DNA from: Stenotrophomonas maltophilia
GTDB taxonomy: Bacteria; Pseudomonadota; Gammaproteobacteria; Xanthomonadales; Xanthomonadaceae
Assembly (NCBI RefSeq): GCF_004920835.1
Contig: NZ_QFHO01000010.1
Location: 81,796 to 145,795 of the forward strand
Length of the DNA stretch: 64,000 bases
Direction of reading: 5' to 3'
Position 1 is the stretch's first letter. Every line of letters begins with the position of its first letter. Below, one piece after another: positions 7,175 to 16,674 of the stretch. A model generated the notes under the pieces. That model searched no databases. It was given only the letters and a program-made list of their open reading frames with translations, and was not told the DNA's origin. Made by a program: the position numbers and the translations under genes.

Positions 7175-9286
7175 TCACCACACCTTGACCCGCTTGTCCG
7201 GGGCCAGGTACAGCTTCTGGCCTTCCTTCACTTCGAACGCGGGGTACCAGGCGTCGATGTTGCGCACGGTGAGCGCGCGGAACTGGCCCGGTGCATGCAC
7301 ATCGGTCAGCAGCGAGTTGCGCAGCGCCTGCTCGCGGCTCTTGCTGCGCCAGGCCTGGGCAAAGCCGAGGAAGAAGCGCTGGTCCGGCGTGAAGCCTTCC
7401 AGGGTCTGGCCCGGCTTGCCCTGCAGCGACAGCTGGTAGGCATCGTAGGCAGTGCCCAGGCCGGCCACGTCGGCAATGTTCTCGCCCAGGCTCAGCTTGC
7501 CGTTGACGTGCACGCCGGGGAACGGCTCATAGCTGCTGAACTGCGCGGCCAGCGCATCACCGGCGGCGTTGAACTGCTTCAGGTCCTCGGCGGTCCACCA
7601 GTTGTGCAGCTTGCCGGTCTCGTCGAACAGCGCACCGGCGTTGTCGAAGCCATGGCTGATCTCGTGGCCGATCACCGCACCGATCGCACCGTAGTTCACC
7701 GCATCGTCGGCAGCGCCGTCGAAGAACGGCGGCTGCAGGATCGCGGCGGGGAACACCAGGCGGTTCTCCAGCGGCACGTTCATCGCGTTGATGGTCTGCG
7801 GCAGCATCGCCCACTCGCTGTGGTCGACCGGCTTGCCCAGCTTGGCGATGTTGCGCTGGTACTCGAACAGTTCGGCACGCTGCGCATTGCCCAGCGCATC
7901 ATCGCGGCGGATCTCCAGGCCGCTGTAATCACGCCACTTTTCCGGGTAACCCATGCCCACGGTCAGGCCGGCGACCTTGGCCTTGGCGCTGGCCTTGGTC
8001 TGCGGTGACATCCAGGCCAGCGCATCGATGCGCTTGGCGAAGGCCGCGATGATGTTCTTCGCCATCTCGTCGGCGCGTTCCTTGGTCTTCGCGTCGAAGT
8101 GCTTCTCGACGTAGCGCTTGCCGATGGCCTCGCCTACTGCGTGGTTGGCGTCATCCACCGCGCGCTTCCAGCGGTCGCTCTGCTGCGGGGTGCCGCTCAG
8201 CGCGGTGCCGTGGAAGGCGAAACGGGCGTCGGCGAACTTCTTCGGCAGGTACGCCGCAGCACGGTCCAACGCGTGGAAGGCCAGGTAGTCCTTCCAGGCG
8301 TCCAGCGGCTCGGTGGCGACCAGCTTGGACAGGCCAGCCACGGCCTTGGGCTGCCACACGATGAAGTCCTGCTGCTTGCCCAGCGCCGCTGCATCGAGGA
8401 AGGCGTTCCAGTCCATGCCCGGTGCCTTGGCATTGAAGTCGGCCTGGGTCCAGGGGTTGGCACCCTTGGTCACGTCGTTGGTTTCTTCCTGGGTGGCGTG
8501 TGCCTGCGCGATCTTTGTCTCCAGTGCGAGGATGCGCTGCGCCTTGCCGGCCGGGTCGGCAACGCCGGCCAGCTGCAGCATCTGCGCGATGTAGGCCTGG
8601 TACTGCTTGCGCAGTTCGGCCATGCGGCCACCACCCAGGTAGAAATCGCGGTCGGGCATGCCAAGCCCGCCCTGCACCAGGTACGGCGCGGTGCGGTCCG
8701 GCTGCAGCATGTCCACCGACACCCACAGGCCAAACAGGCGGTCGGTGTAGAAGTTGGTCGCATTGAGCAGGTCGACATCGGCGCGCATGTCGCCGCCGAG
8801 CGTGCGCGCCAGGCCGGCCTTGTCTGCGATGGCTTCGATCGCCTTCAGCTGCGGCTGCACCGGCGCGAGGCCGTGCTGCTCGATGCCGGCTTCATCCATG
8901 AAGGCGGCGTAGTAGTCGCCGATCAGCTTGTCGTCACCGTTGGCCTGGGCGTTGCCGGCAGCACCTTCGAGGATGGCGCGGGTATCGGCCAGGGTCTTTT
9001 CGGCGATGACGTTGAAGCTGCCGAAGCGCGAGCGGTCGGCGGGGATCTCGGTGTTCTTGACCCAGGTGCCGTTGGCGAAGCCGAAGAAGTCGTCGCCGGC
9101 GGCGATGCTGCGGTCCATGCCGCTGGCATCGAAGCCGAAGTTGCCCAGCATCGGCTTGGCCGCTGCGGGTGCGGCATCGGCCGGCGCGGCGGTACCGGCG
9201 GCCGGTTGGGCCGGGCGGTCGCAGGCGGCCAGGGACAGGCTGGCAACGATGGCCAGTGCCAGGGTGGGACGGCGCAGCTTGGACAT
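7175..9286 (-). CDS. pepO: M13 (neprilysin/PepO-like) metallopeptidase lipoprotein
   Basis: This 703-residue zinc endopeptidase has the usual M13 length. The N-terminal lipobox LAAC (lipidated Cys22) places it in the envelope. The catalytic motif HEISH is at 541-545 (two zinc histidines and the catalytic glutamate), with the second-ligand motif GENIADVAGL about 60 residues later. It cleaves small peptides. The C-terminus KVW matches the CxxW-type ending of the family but lacks its cysteine. It is a single gene closed by its own hairpin; the 287-bp gap to the divergent EAL gene shows only promoter space. Confidence 0.93.
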   Translation of the reverse strand: MSKLRRPTLALAIVASLSLAACDRPAQPAAGTAAPADAAPAAAKPMLGNFGFDASGMDRSIAAGDDFFGFANGTWVKNTEIPADRSRFGSFNVIAEKTLADTRAILEGAAGNAQANGDDKLIGDYYAAFMDEAGIEQHGLAPVQPQLKAIEAIADKAGLARTLGGDMRADVDLLNATNFYTDRLFGLWVSVDMLQPDRTAPYLVQGGLGMPDRDFYLGGGRMAELRKQYQAYIAQMLQLAGVADPAGKAQRILALETKIAQAHATQEETNDVTKGANPWTQADFNAKAPGMDWNAFLDAAALGKQQDFIVWQPKAVAGLSKLVATEPLDAWKDYLAFHALDRAAAYLPKKFADARFAFHGTALSGTPQQSDRWKRAVDDANHAVGEAIGKRYVEKHFDAKTKERADEMAKNIIAAFAKRIDALAWMSPQTKASAKAKVAGLTVGMGYPEKWRDYSGLEIRRDDALGNAQRAELFEYQRNIAKLGKPVDHSEWAMLPQTINAMNVPLENRLVFPAAILQPPFFDGAADDAVNYGAIGAVIGHEISHGFDNAGALFDETGKLHNWWTAEDLKQFNAAGDALAAQFSSYEPFPGVHVNGKLSLGENIADVAGLGTAYDAYQLSLQGKPGQTLEGFTPDQRFFLGFAQAWRSKSREQALRNSLLTDVHAPGQFRALTVRNIDAWYPAFEVKEGQKLYLAPDKRVKVW

Positions 9287-9573
9287 GGACTTCTCTTGCA
9301 GCGGAAAACCCCAAGTCTAATCCGCCCCGGCCCAGCTGGCCGTTCCGTTGCACCGCAGCGCCTGTGCAGGATCTGGCTGAACGCGCGGATACGATCTTCA
9401 CGGCGCCAGCTGCGTGGTGCATGCTGGCCGCTGGAACCCTGCGCGGACACGGGGAGGTGGCCATGCGGGGCGGTGCCAGGCGTCAAGAATGGCGTCCGCC
9501 GGCCGTTGAGGTCGGGGACGTGGAGGATTCGTTCGCGCATGAAGCCAGCCGACTGCACAAGGAAGACCGACCG

Positions 9574-12525
9574 ATGCCCGCGCTGAAACGGGCGTTGGCC
9601 CGGCCGCTGCGCGCCATCACCTGGGGCGGCGTGCTGCTGGGCGTGTTGCTGGTGGCTGGCTTGACCACCATGCTGGCCAACGACCACCACCGCCGGCTGG
9701 AGGCTGCGCAGCGCCAGAGCCGCGCGCTGGCGGTGGGCAGCGAGCGCCTGCTGGCGCTGGAACTGCGCAACCTGGAACGGGCGATGTCCGGCATCGCCGC
9801 CGACGCCGCCGAACTGTTCCGCCGCGTGCCGGTACAGGCGCCGGCACTGCTGGATGCCGCCATCGGCGGTGTGCTGAGCCGCCATGCCGAGCTGCACAGC
9901 ATTGTGGTGCTGGACCGCCACGGCCGCGCGATCACCGCCGGCAAGGGTGATCTGAACCTGCCGCTGTGGACCGACCCGCAGCGGCGCGGGCAGGGCAGCG
10001 CGCTGTACATCGGTCCGCCGCAGCAGGCCGGCGACGATGGCTGGGTGGTGCCGCTGGCGTTGGCGATGGCCGACGATCGCTGGCTGCTGGCGCGGCTGCG
10101 CTGCGGCGAACTGCAGCGCATCATCGGCGGGCTGGATGTGGGCCCGAACGGACTGGTCTCGATCAGCGATGCCGAGGGCTACATGCTGGCGCGGGTGCCG
10201 GATCCGCATGGCACGGTCGGCCGTCGCTTCGACCTGCCTCGGCGTGACCTGCTCGGCAAGCAGGCGGTGGTCGAGCTGGGCAGCGTGCCGGGCGTGGTCG
10301 ATGGCGTGCCACGGATCATCACCATCAGCACGCTCGAGCGCAGCCCGCTGGCGGTGCAGGTCGGGTTGGCCGATGAGGACGTGCTGGCGCCATGGTGGCC
10401 GTACCTGCAGGCGTCAGTGGCGATCGTGCTGGCCTACGTGGGAGTGCTGCTGGTACTGCTGTACGCCGTGCGCCGCAGCACCCTCCGCCAGCAGTCGATG
10501 GCGGAGGAACTGAAGACCGGCCACGCCGAACTGCGGCTGGCGCACCAGGTGGGCCGTGTCTGCACCTGGTATGTGGACGAGGACGCGGCACTGCTGCGCT
10601 GGTCGCCGCTGGCCCGTGAGATCTTCGGGGTGCAGACCGATGCGCTGCCGGTGGCTGATTTCTTCGCGCGCGTGCACCGTGATGACGCCGCGCGCCTGCA
10701 GCACGCCTTCGACCAGGCGTTTGCCGGTAGTGCGGTGCTCGACCAGGTGTTCCGGCTGGTGCTGCCCGGTGGCGAGGTGCGTTGGGTCGGTGCGCGTGGC
10801 CAGCGGGTGGAGGTGGCTGACAGTGAGCGGCGCATGATCGGTGCACTGACCGACCTGAGCGAGCGCTACCAGGCGCGGGAGCAGATGGGCGAAGCGGAGC
10901 GTCGCTTCCGCCTGCTGTTCGACCGCAACCCGGCGCCGTTCTGGGTATTCGATCCGGACACGCTGCGCTTCATCGAGGTCAACGATGCCGCTGTGCGCCA
11001 GTATGGCTACAGCCGCGAGGAATTCCTGGCGATGAGCATCCTCGACATCCGCCCGCGCGAAGGCTGGGACGAGGTGAAGGGCGCGATCGCCAAGGCCCGG
11101 GTCGGCGAGCTGCAGGACGCCACCGTGCGACTGCACCGGCGCAAGGACGGCAGCGTGTTTGAAGTACGTGCACATCTGTCCCGGCTCGACTTCGACGGCC
11201 AGCCGGCATGCCTGGTGCTGGCCGAGGATGTCAGCGAACGGCTGGCCTATGAGCGCGACCTGGCCTACCAGGCGCGGCACAACCCGGCCACCGGCCTGCT
11301 CAACGTGCGCGCGCTGACCGAACAGCTGGACGAGCACGATGCGGGCTACACCATTGCGTTCGTACAGCTGCGCGGCCTGCAGCTGGTGGCCGATACGCTG
11401 GGACGCGAGATCGGCGATGCGGTGCTGCAGTCGATGGCCACCCGGCTCGGCGGGCTGGGTGCACGCTGCGGCACGCTGGCCTTCCAGCCGGCAGAAGATT
11501 TCGTGTTCGCCATCAGCACCGGGCAGGATGTCCAGCGCGTGCTGGACGACCTGCTGCAGATCGTATCGGCGCCGATGCGCGGCAAGGATTCGCTGCACCA
11601 GTTCGAGCCGCGTATCGGCGTGGCTACGCACGTGGCCGGTGACGGGCACAGCGCTGAGCAGGTGATCGGCATGGCGGCACAGGCCGCGCATGCAGCGCGC
11701 GCCGAGGGCAATGTGGTGGTCTGGTTCGACGCGGCGGTGACCACGCGGCTGGCCGACCGCCTGCGCCTGGCCGGGCGCATCCATGCCGCCATCGACAACG
11801 AATTCCAGCTGTACTTCCAGCCGATCCGGCACGCCGGCGATGGCAGCCCGGCAGCGCTGGAGGCGCTGCTGCGCTGGCCGCAGGCTGATGGCAGTTTCAT
11901 TCCGCCCAACGAGTTCATCCCGTTGTGCGAAGACACCGGACTGATCCTGGCACTGGGGCGCTGGGTGATCCGCGCGGCGGCGAAGGCACAGCGGCGGCTG
12001 GTCGATGCCGGTTGGGGCGAGCTGCCGATCGCGGTCAACGTGTCGGCGGTGCAGTTCTTCAACAGTGACCTGGTAACCGAGTTCACGCGCGCGCAGCAGG
12101 ACTTCGGCCTGGCTCGCGGCGCGTTGCACGTGGAGCTGACCGAGAGCAGCCTGATGCGCAAGCCGGCGCAGGCGATGCAGACCATGCAGCGCCTGCACGA
12201 GCAGGGCATCAGCGTGTCGCTGGATGATTTCGGTACCGGCTACTCGAGCATGTCCTACCTGCAGCACCTGCCGCTGGACATCCTGAAGATCGACCGCAGC
12301 TTCGTTGCCGACGTGGAAACCAACCCACGCAATGCCTCGATCTGCCGCGCGCTGCTGTCGCTGGGCCACAGCATGGGGCTGACCATCATCGCCGAGGGCG
12401 TGGAAACGCCCGGGCAGCTGGACTGGCTGGCCGCGCACGGCTGTGACCAGGTACAGGGCTATCTGCTGGGCCGGCCGGCGCCGCTGGAGCAGATCATTGA
12501 TGCGCTGGACGAGGTTCCCGCCTGA
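9574..12525 (+). CDS. Membrane PAS-degenerate GGDEF-EAL phosphodiesterase
   Basis: This 983-residue inner-membrane protein is predicted to hydrolyse cyclic di-GMP. The order is TM (15-35), a periplasmic Cache/CHASE-like sensor, TM (272-298), two PAS domains (about 325-430 and 440-555), a GGDEF-like domain (565-720) and EAL (735-975). The GGDEF signature is lost (PAEDF near 638), so cyclase activity is not expected. The EAL site is intact: EALLRW, ELTES, DDFGTGYSS and QGYLLG. I chose ATG 9574 after AAGGA; upstream frame extensions enter the peptidase promoter. The signal is unknown. Confidence 0.92.
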   Translation: MPALKRALARPLRAITWGGVLLGVLLVAGLTTMLANDHHRRLEAAQRQSRALAVGSERLLALELRNLERAMSGIAADAAELFRRVPVQAPALLDAAIGGVLSRHAELHSIVVLDRHGRAITAGKGDLNLPLWTDPQRRGQGSALYIGPPQQAGDDGWVVPLALAMADDRWLLARLRCGELQRIIGGLDVGPNGLVSISDAEGYMLARVPDPHGTVGRRFDLPRRDLLGKQAVVELGSVPGVVDGVPRIITISTLERSPLAVQVGLADEDVLAPWWPYLQASVAIVLAYVGVLLVLLYAVRRSTLRQQSMAEELKTGHAELRLAHQVGRVCTWYVDEDAALLRWSPLAREIFGVQTDALPVADFFARVHRDDAARLQHAFDQAFAGSAVLDQVFRLVLPGGEVRWVGARGQRVEVADSERRMIGALTDLSERYQAREQMGEAERRFRLLFDRNPAPFWVFDPDTLRFIEVNDAAVRQYGYSREEFLAMSILDIRPREGWDEVKGAIAKARVGELQDATVRLHRRKDGSVFEVRAHLSRLDFDGQPACLVLAEDVSERLAYERDLAYQARHNPATGLLNVRALTEQLDEHDAGYTIAFVQLRGLQLVADTLGREIGDAVLQSMATRLGGLGARCGTLAFQPAEDFVFAISTGQDVQRVLDDLLQIVSAPMRGKDSLHQFEPRIGVATHVAGDGHSAEQVIGMAAQAAHAARAEGNVVVWFDAAVTTRLADRLRLAGRIHAAIDNEFQLYFQPIRHAGDGSPAALEALLRWPQADGSFIPPNEFIPLCEDTGLILALGRWVIRAAAKAQRRLVDAGWGELPIAVNVSAVQFFNSDLVTEFTRAQQDFGLARGALHVELTESSLMRKPAQAMQTMQRLHEQGISVSLDDFGTGYSSMSYLQHLPLDILKIDRSFVADVETNPRNASICRALLSLGHSMGLTIIAEGVETPGQLDWLAAHGCDQVQGYLLGRPAPLEQIIDALDEVPA

Positions 12526-12538
12526 TCGGGTTTCGCAT

Positions 12539-12603
12539 CTGCCGGCCAGCGGCCGGCACTACCCGAGCGAAACATGACAGTAGTGCCGGCCGCTGGCCGG
12601 CAG
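12539..12603. repeat. Inverted pair of SMAG REPs
   Basis: A minus unit (12539-12562) and a plus unit (12580-12603), both GTAGTGCCGGCCGCTGG..., face head to head with a 17-base spacer between the EAL and LysR genes. They could end both convergent transcripts. Confidence 0.9.
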
Positions 12604-12616
12604 ACGCCAGACTCGG

Positions 12617-13498
12617 CTACACCCCCGCATCCACCAGATGGTCGATGAAGCTGCGCACCTTTGGCGCCAGGTGGCTGCGGCTGGTGTAGACCGCGAAGAT
12701 GCCGATCGGCGAGGCCTCCCATTCGGGCAGGATGCGCACCAGGCGACCATCAGCCAACGCGTCTTCCAGCAGGAAATCCGGTTGCAGGATCACGCCCATG
12801 CCGGCGATTGCTGCTTCGCGCAGCACGTCGCCGTTGTTGGCGTGCAGCAGGCTGCTTACTGCCACCTTCACTTCGCCACCGGGCCCCTGCAGCGGCCAAT
12901 GGTCACCGGCGGACCAGTAGCTGTAGCTCAGGCATGCATGTGCCTGCAGCTCCTGCGGGGTCTTCGGCGCACCGTGCACGGCCAGGTACGAAGGTGCGGC
13001 GCACAGGCTCACCCGCGATTCGCCCAGGCGGCGGGCGATCAGCGTGGGGCCGGGCTCGCGGGTGATGCGGATGGCCACGTCGTAGCCTTCTTCGACCATG
13101 TCCACCAGGCGGTCGGACAGGGCCAGGTCCAGTTCCACCTGTGGAAAGCGCTCGCGGTAGCTGGCCAGTAGTGGCCCGAGGCGAGCGATGCCCCAGCTGA
13201 CCGGCGCGTTGATCCGCAGCGTGCCCGAGGGCTCCAGCGCCTGTGCACCGATGCTGGCCTCCAGCGCGTCGAACTCGGCCAGCAGGCGCACGCACTGGGC
13301 GTAGTAGGCGGCACCGGCACTGGTCGGGCTGACCCGGCGCGTGGTGCGGTGGAGCAGGCGCGTGGCCAGGCGCTTCTCCAGCGCGGCGACGTGGCGGGTG
13401 ACGCCGGCGGTGGACAGGTCCAGGGCCTGCGCGGCAGCACTGAAGCCGTTGCGCTCGACCACCGCCACGAACACGCGCATCGCCTCGAGGGTGTCCAT
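12617..13498 (-). CDS. LysR-family regulator
   Basis: This 293-residue regulator has an N-terminal winged helix (residues 1-60, with FSAAAQALDLSTAGVTRHVA) and a LysR substrate-binding domain, of the CrgA/DmlR-like group (LLHRTTRRVSPT). It is divergent from the doxX-dioxygenase genes, and nested dyads fill the shared promoter. By the usual LysR arrangement it should activate those genes and repress itself. The inducer is unknown, perhaps an aromatic or quinone compound given the neighbours. Confidence 0.92.
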   Translation of the reverse strand: MDTLEAMRVFVAVVERNGFSAAAQALDLSTAGVTRHVAALEKRLATRLLHRTTRRVSPTSAGAAYYAQCVRLLAEFDALEASIGAQALEPSGTLRINAPVSWGIARLGPLLASYRERFPQVELDLALSDRLVDMVEEGYDVAIRITREPGPTLIARRLGESRVSLCAAPSYLAVHGAPKTPQELQAHACLSYSYWSAGDHWPLQGPGGEVKVAVSSLLHANNGDVLREAAIAGMGVILQPDFLLEDALADGRLVRILPEWEASPIGIFAVYTSRSHLAPKVRSFIDHLVDAGV

Positions 13499-13500
13499 TG

Positions 13501-13560
13501 TTGCGCCTTTTGAAATAAATACGGTCGAAAGATCGTATTTATCGATCCGTGAAGGCGCAA
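13501..13560. promoter_or_regulatory. Nested LysR operator dyads
   Basis: Outer arms TTGCGCCTT (13501-13509) and AAGGCGCAA (13552-13560) enclose inner perfect arms ATAAATACG (13515-13523) and CGTATTTAT (13534-13542) separated by 10 bases. The inner dyad fits a LysR T-N11-A box. The region lies between the regulator start and the doxX start and is much more AT-rich than its surroundings. Confidence 0.65.
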
Positions 13561-13594
13561 TAACCTGTGGTCACTCCCTCAAGGTGTTTCCCCC

Positions 13595-14005
13595 ATGCAC
13601 ACCACGACTGCTCCTGTTTCGCCGCTGGCCCCGTATGGCGCCACCCTGCTGCGCCTGGCCCTGGGCGTGCTGTTCCTGGTCCATGCGCTGACCAAGCTGC
13701 TGGTGTTCACCCCGGCCGGTACCGCCGCGTTCTTCGAATCGCTGGGCCTGCCTGGCGTGCTCGGTTACCTCACCATCGGCGTTGAGCTGGTGATCACCGC
13801 CGCATTGCTGCTGGGCATCTACGCACGCTGGGTGGGCCTGATCGGCGTGCCGCTGCTGCTGGGCACCATCGTCACCGTGCATGGCGCCAATGGCTTCAGT
13901 TTCGCCAACGCTGGCGGCGGCTGGGAATACCCGGCGTTCTGGGCGCTGGCGCTGGTGGTGCTGTTCCTGGTCGGCGACGGCAAGTGGACCCTGCGTTCGC
14001 GCTGA
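13595..14005 (+). CDS. DoxX-family membrane protein
   Basis: This 136-residue protein has four hydrophobic helices and the DoxX signature (LLRLALGVLFLVHALTKL near the N-terminus, then FFESLGLPG). DoxX proteins are small quinone- or thiol-linked membrane proteins whose chemistry is poorly defined; some protect against oxidative or electrophile stress. It is the first gene after the LysR operator and is followed 31 bases later by the dioxygenase, so the two probably share an operon. Confidence 0.9.
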   Translation: MHTTTAPVSPLAPYGATLLRLALGVLFLVHALTKLLVFTPAGTAAFFESLGLPGVLGYLTIGVELVITAALLLGIYARWVGLIGVPLLLGTIVTVHGANGFSFANAGGGWEYPAFWALALVVLFLVGDGKWTLRSR

Positions 14006-14036
14006 TCGCCGCTTGATCCTGCAACTGGAGAATTCC

Positions 14037-14825
14037 ATGTCCCGCCTGCCTTCGCTGTACATCTCACATGGTTCGCCGATGACTGCCCTGCATCCGGGCC
14101 AGGTCGGCGTGCGCCTGGCCGAGCTGGCGCGTGACCTGCCGGCGCCACGTGCCATCGTGATGGCCTCGGCGCACTGGCTGGGCCGGCAGCCGCTGGTCGG
14201 CGCGCACCCGCAGCCGCCGACCATCCACGACTTCGGTGGCTTCCCGCGCGCGCTGTTCGAACTGCAGTACCCGGCGCCGGGTGATCCAGCGCTGGCCGAA
14301 GAGGTGGCCGGCCGTATCGCCGCCGCTGGCCTGCCGGTGGCGCTCGACCCGCAACGTGGCCTCGACCACGGTGCGTGGGTGCCGCTGCGGTTGTTGCGCC
14401 CGCAGGCCGACATCCCGGTGGTGCCGGTGTCGATCCAGCCGCTGCTTGGCCCCGAGCACCAGTTCGCGCTGGGCCGCGCGCTGGCACCGCTGCGCGAGCA
14501 GGGCGTGCTGCTGGTCGGCTCGGGCAGCATCACCCACAACCTGCACGACTGGGGCGATTACCAGGACGGCAAGGAAGCGCCGTACGTGCGGCCTTTCATC
14601 GAATGGGTGGAGCAGCGCCTGGCTGCTGATGATCGCCAGGCCCTGTTGGACTATCGCCGGCAGGCGCCGTTCGCCGAGCGCGCGCATCCCACCGATGAGC
14701 ACCTGCTGCCGCTGTTCTTCGCAATGGGCGCGGCCGGCGAGAGTGGCTTCGGTGCCCGTCGCATCGATGCCGGCATCGACGCCGGATTCCTTGCCATGGA
14801 CCTGTACCGCTTCGACGGGGCATGA
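14037..14825 (+). CDS. ygiD: LigB-type extradiol dioxygenase (DODA/YgiD-like)
   Basis: This 262-residue class III extradiol dioxygenase is of the 4,5-DOPA dioxygenase/YgiD group. Candidate metal ligands are in ISHGSPM, SAHW, HDFGGFP and DHGAW. It opens catechol-type rings with iron or zinc at the active site. ATG 14037 is preceded by CTGGAG. It is co-oriented with doxX under the divergent LysR regulator, a cluster that would suit detoxification of catechols or quinones; this role is inferred. Confidence 0.9.
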   Translation: MSRLPSLYISHGSPMTALHPGQVGVRLAELARDLPAPRAIVMASAHWLGRQPLVGAHPQPPTIHDFGGFPRALFELQYPAPGDPALAEEVAGRIAAAGLPVALDPQRGLDHGAWVPLRLLRPQADIPVVPVSIQPLLGPEHQFALGRALAPLREQGVLLVGSGSITHNLHDWGDYQDGKEAPYVRPFIEWVEQRLAADDRQALLDYRRQAPFAERAHPTDEHLLPLFFAMGAAGESGFGARRIDAGIDAGFLAMDLYRFDGA

Positions 14826-14837
14826 GCCGGGGCTGAC

Positions 14838-14887
14838 GCGCGGCGGCCGTGGTCGCCGCGGTCGTGGCCGCGTGTGGTAATTTTTTC
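14838..14887 (+). terminator. Probable terminator after the dioxygenase
   Basis: A GC-rich imperfect hairpin with GCGGCC/GGCCGC arms is followed by TAATTTTTTCC at 14878-14888. It lies 13 bases past the dioxygenase stop and ends the doxX-dioxygenase unit before the antiporter gene. Confidence 0.5.
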
Positions 14888-14943
14888 CGGGTTTCCGGCG
14901 CTGGCCCCCCGTGCCTCCCCGCGCGCCGCTTCCTGGAAGAAGC

Positions 14944-16593
14944 ATGCATACCATCGAAGTCGTCCTGGCGATGCTGGTGGCCGTTGTCGCCAGCGGCTAC
15001 CTGGTTCGCGTCCTGCCGTTCTCATTGCCGCTGCCGCTGGTGCAGATCGGCCTGGGTGCGGTGATCGCCGGGGTGTTCAACCGCGGGCACGCGCTGGAGC
15101 CGGAAGTGTTCTTCCTGCTGTTCCTGCCGCCGCTGCTGTTCCTCGACGGCTGGCGCATCCCCAAGCAGGGCCTGTTCCGCGATAAAGGCGCGATCCTCGA
15201 GCTGGCGTTCGGCCTGGTGGTGTTCACTGTCATCGGTGCCGGCCTGTTGATCCACTGGATGATTCCTGTGATGCCGCTGGCGGTGTGCTTCGCGCTCGCG
15301 GCGATCGTGTCGCCGACCGACCCGGTGGCGGTCGGGGCGATCGCCTCCAAGGCGCCGATTCCCAAGCGCCTGATGCACATCCTGGAAGGCGAGTCGCTGC
15401 TCAACGATGCGTCCGGCCTGGTCTGCTTCCGCTTCGCGGTGGCGGCGGTGATGACCGGTACCTTCTCGCTGGCCACGGCCTCGCTGACCTTCCTGTGGGT
15501 GGCGGTGGCCGGCCTGGCGGTGGGCGTGGCGGTCACCCTCGGCGTTTCCACCTTCCAGCGCTGGCTGTGGCGCCGCTTCGGCGAGGAGCCGGGTGCGGCG
15601 ATGCTGGTCAACCTGCTGATTCCGTTCGCGGCCTACCTGCTGGCCGAAGAGATCAATGCCTCGGGCATCCTGGCTGCGGTCGCGGCCGGCATCTCGATGA
15701 GCTACGTGGAAATGACCGGCCGCGTCTCCGGCAGCATGCGCGTGCAGCGTGCCGGGGTCTGGAACATGCTGCAGTTCAGCTTCAACGGCATCATGTTCGT
15801 GCTGCTGGGCGAGCAGCTGCCGGGCATTGTCGAACGTGCCACCACCACCATGAACGAGAGCGGCCACCAGAGCGCGTGGTGGTTGCTGGTCTACGTGCTG
15901 GTGATCAACGCCACGTTGATCACGCTGCGCCTGCTGTGGGTATGGCTGTCGCTGCGCTGGAACCTGCTGCGCGCGCGGCGTCGCGGGCTGGAGCGTGGCG
16001 AGGCACCGAACTGGCGCATCGTGGTGGCCACCTCGGTGGCCGGTGTGCGCGGTGCGATCACCCTGGCCGGCGTGCTGACGCTGCCGTTGTTCCTGCCTGA
16101 TGGCAGTCCGTTCCCGGCGCGCGACCTGGTGATCTTCCTGGCCGCGGCGGTGATCCTGTTCTCGCTGGTCGGCGCCAGCGTGGCGCTGCCGCAGTTGCTG
16201 AAGGGCCTGCAGCTGCCGGCCGATTCGGGCGAACGCAAGGAAGAAGACCTGGCACGCAGGCTGTCATCGAAGGCCGCGCTGGCGGGGGTGGAGCGCATGC
16301 GCCAGCAGATGGTGATGAACCAGAACACCGAGAACGTGCAGTTGTACAACGACGCCGCCTCGCGGGTGAGCCTGCTGTACCAGCGGCACCTGGAGAAGGA
16401 CAGCGACGGGCCCGACGTGGACCCGGAGAAGGTGCAGCGCATGGAACTGGGCTATCGCCAGCTGCGCAGCGCCGGCCTCAATGCCGAGCGCGAGGAACTG
16501 TTCCGGCTGACCCGGCGCGGGGTGATCTCCGATGAGATCTCGCGACGCCTGATCCGCAACCTGGACCTGCTGGAATCGCGCAAGCGCGAATGA
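14944..16593 (+). CDS. CPA1-family Na+/H+ antiporter
   Basis: This 549-residue protein has about 12 transmembrane helices and the CPA1 landmarks SPTDPVAV and EGESLLNDASGLV, which carry the acidic residues of the cation path. A cytoplasmic tail of about 120 residues follows (KEEDLARRL... to the end). It exchanges Na+ (or K+) for protons across the inner membrane and supports pH and salt balance. ATG 14944 has GGAAGAAGC upstream. It is monocistronic and ends before a strong palindrome. Confidence 0.92.
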   Translation: MHTIEVVLAMLVAVVASGYLVRVLPFSLPLPLVQIGLGAVIAGVFNRGHALEPEVFFLLFLPPLLFLDGWRIPKQGLFRDKGAILELAFGLVVFTVIGAGLLIHWMIPVMPLAVCFALAAIVSPTDPVAVGAIASKAPIPKRLMHILEGESLLNDASGLVCFRFAVAAVMTGTFSLATASLTFLWVAVAGLAVGVAVTLGVSTFQRWLWRRFGEEPGAAMLVNLLIPFAAYLLAEEINASGILAAVAAGISMSYVEMTGRVSGSMRVQRAGVWNMLQFSFNGIMFVLLGEQLPGIVERATTTMNESGHQSAWWLLVYVLVINATLITLRLLWVWLSLRWNLLRARRRGLERGEAPNWRIVVATSVAGVRGAITLAGVLTLPLFLPDGSPFPARDLVIFLAAAVILFSLVGASVALPQLLKGLQLPADSGERKEEDLARRLSSKAALAGVERMRQQMVMNQNTENVQLYNDAASRVSLLYQRHLEKDSDGPDVDPEKVQRMELGYRQLRSAGLNAEREELFRLTRRGVISDEISRRLIRNLDLLESRKRE

Positions 16594-16617
16594 CGTTGCG
16601 GTTGGGCGCCGTCGATC

Positions 16618-16656
16618 GGGGTCAGATCCCTTTCCGCAGGAAAGGGATCTGACCCC
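16618..16656. repeat. GGGGTCAGATCC palindrome
   Basis: Perfect 18-bp arms (16618-16635 and 16639-16656) enclose the 3-base loop GCA. The arms are identical to those of the copy at 18493-18531, only the loop differs. It lies between the convergent antiporter and DUF3297 genes and could act as a bidirectional terminator, though no T-run follows. Confidence 0.85.
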
Positions 16657-16674
16657 AGGATCCGAGAGCCGTGC

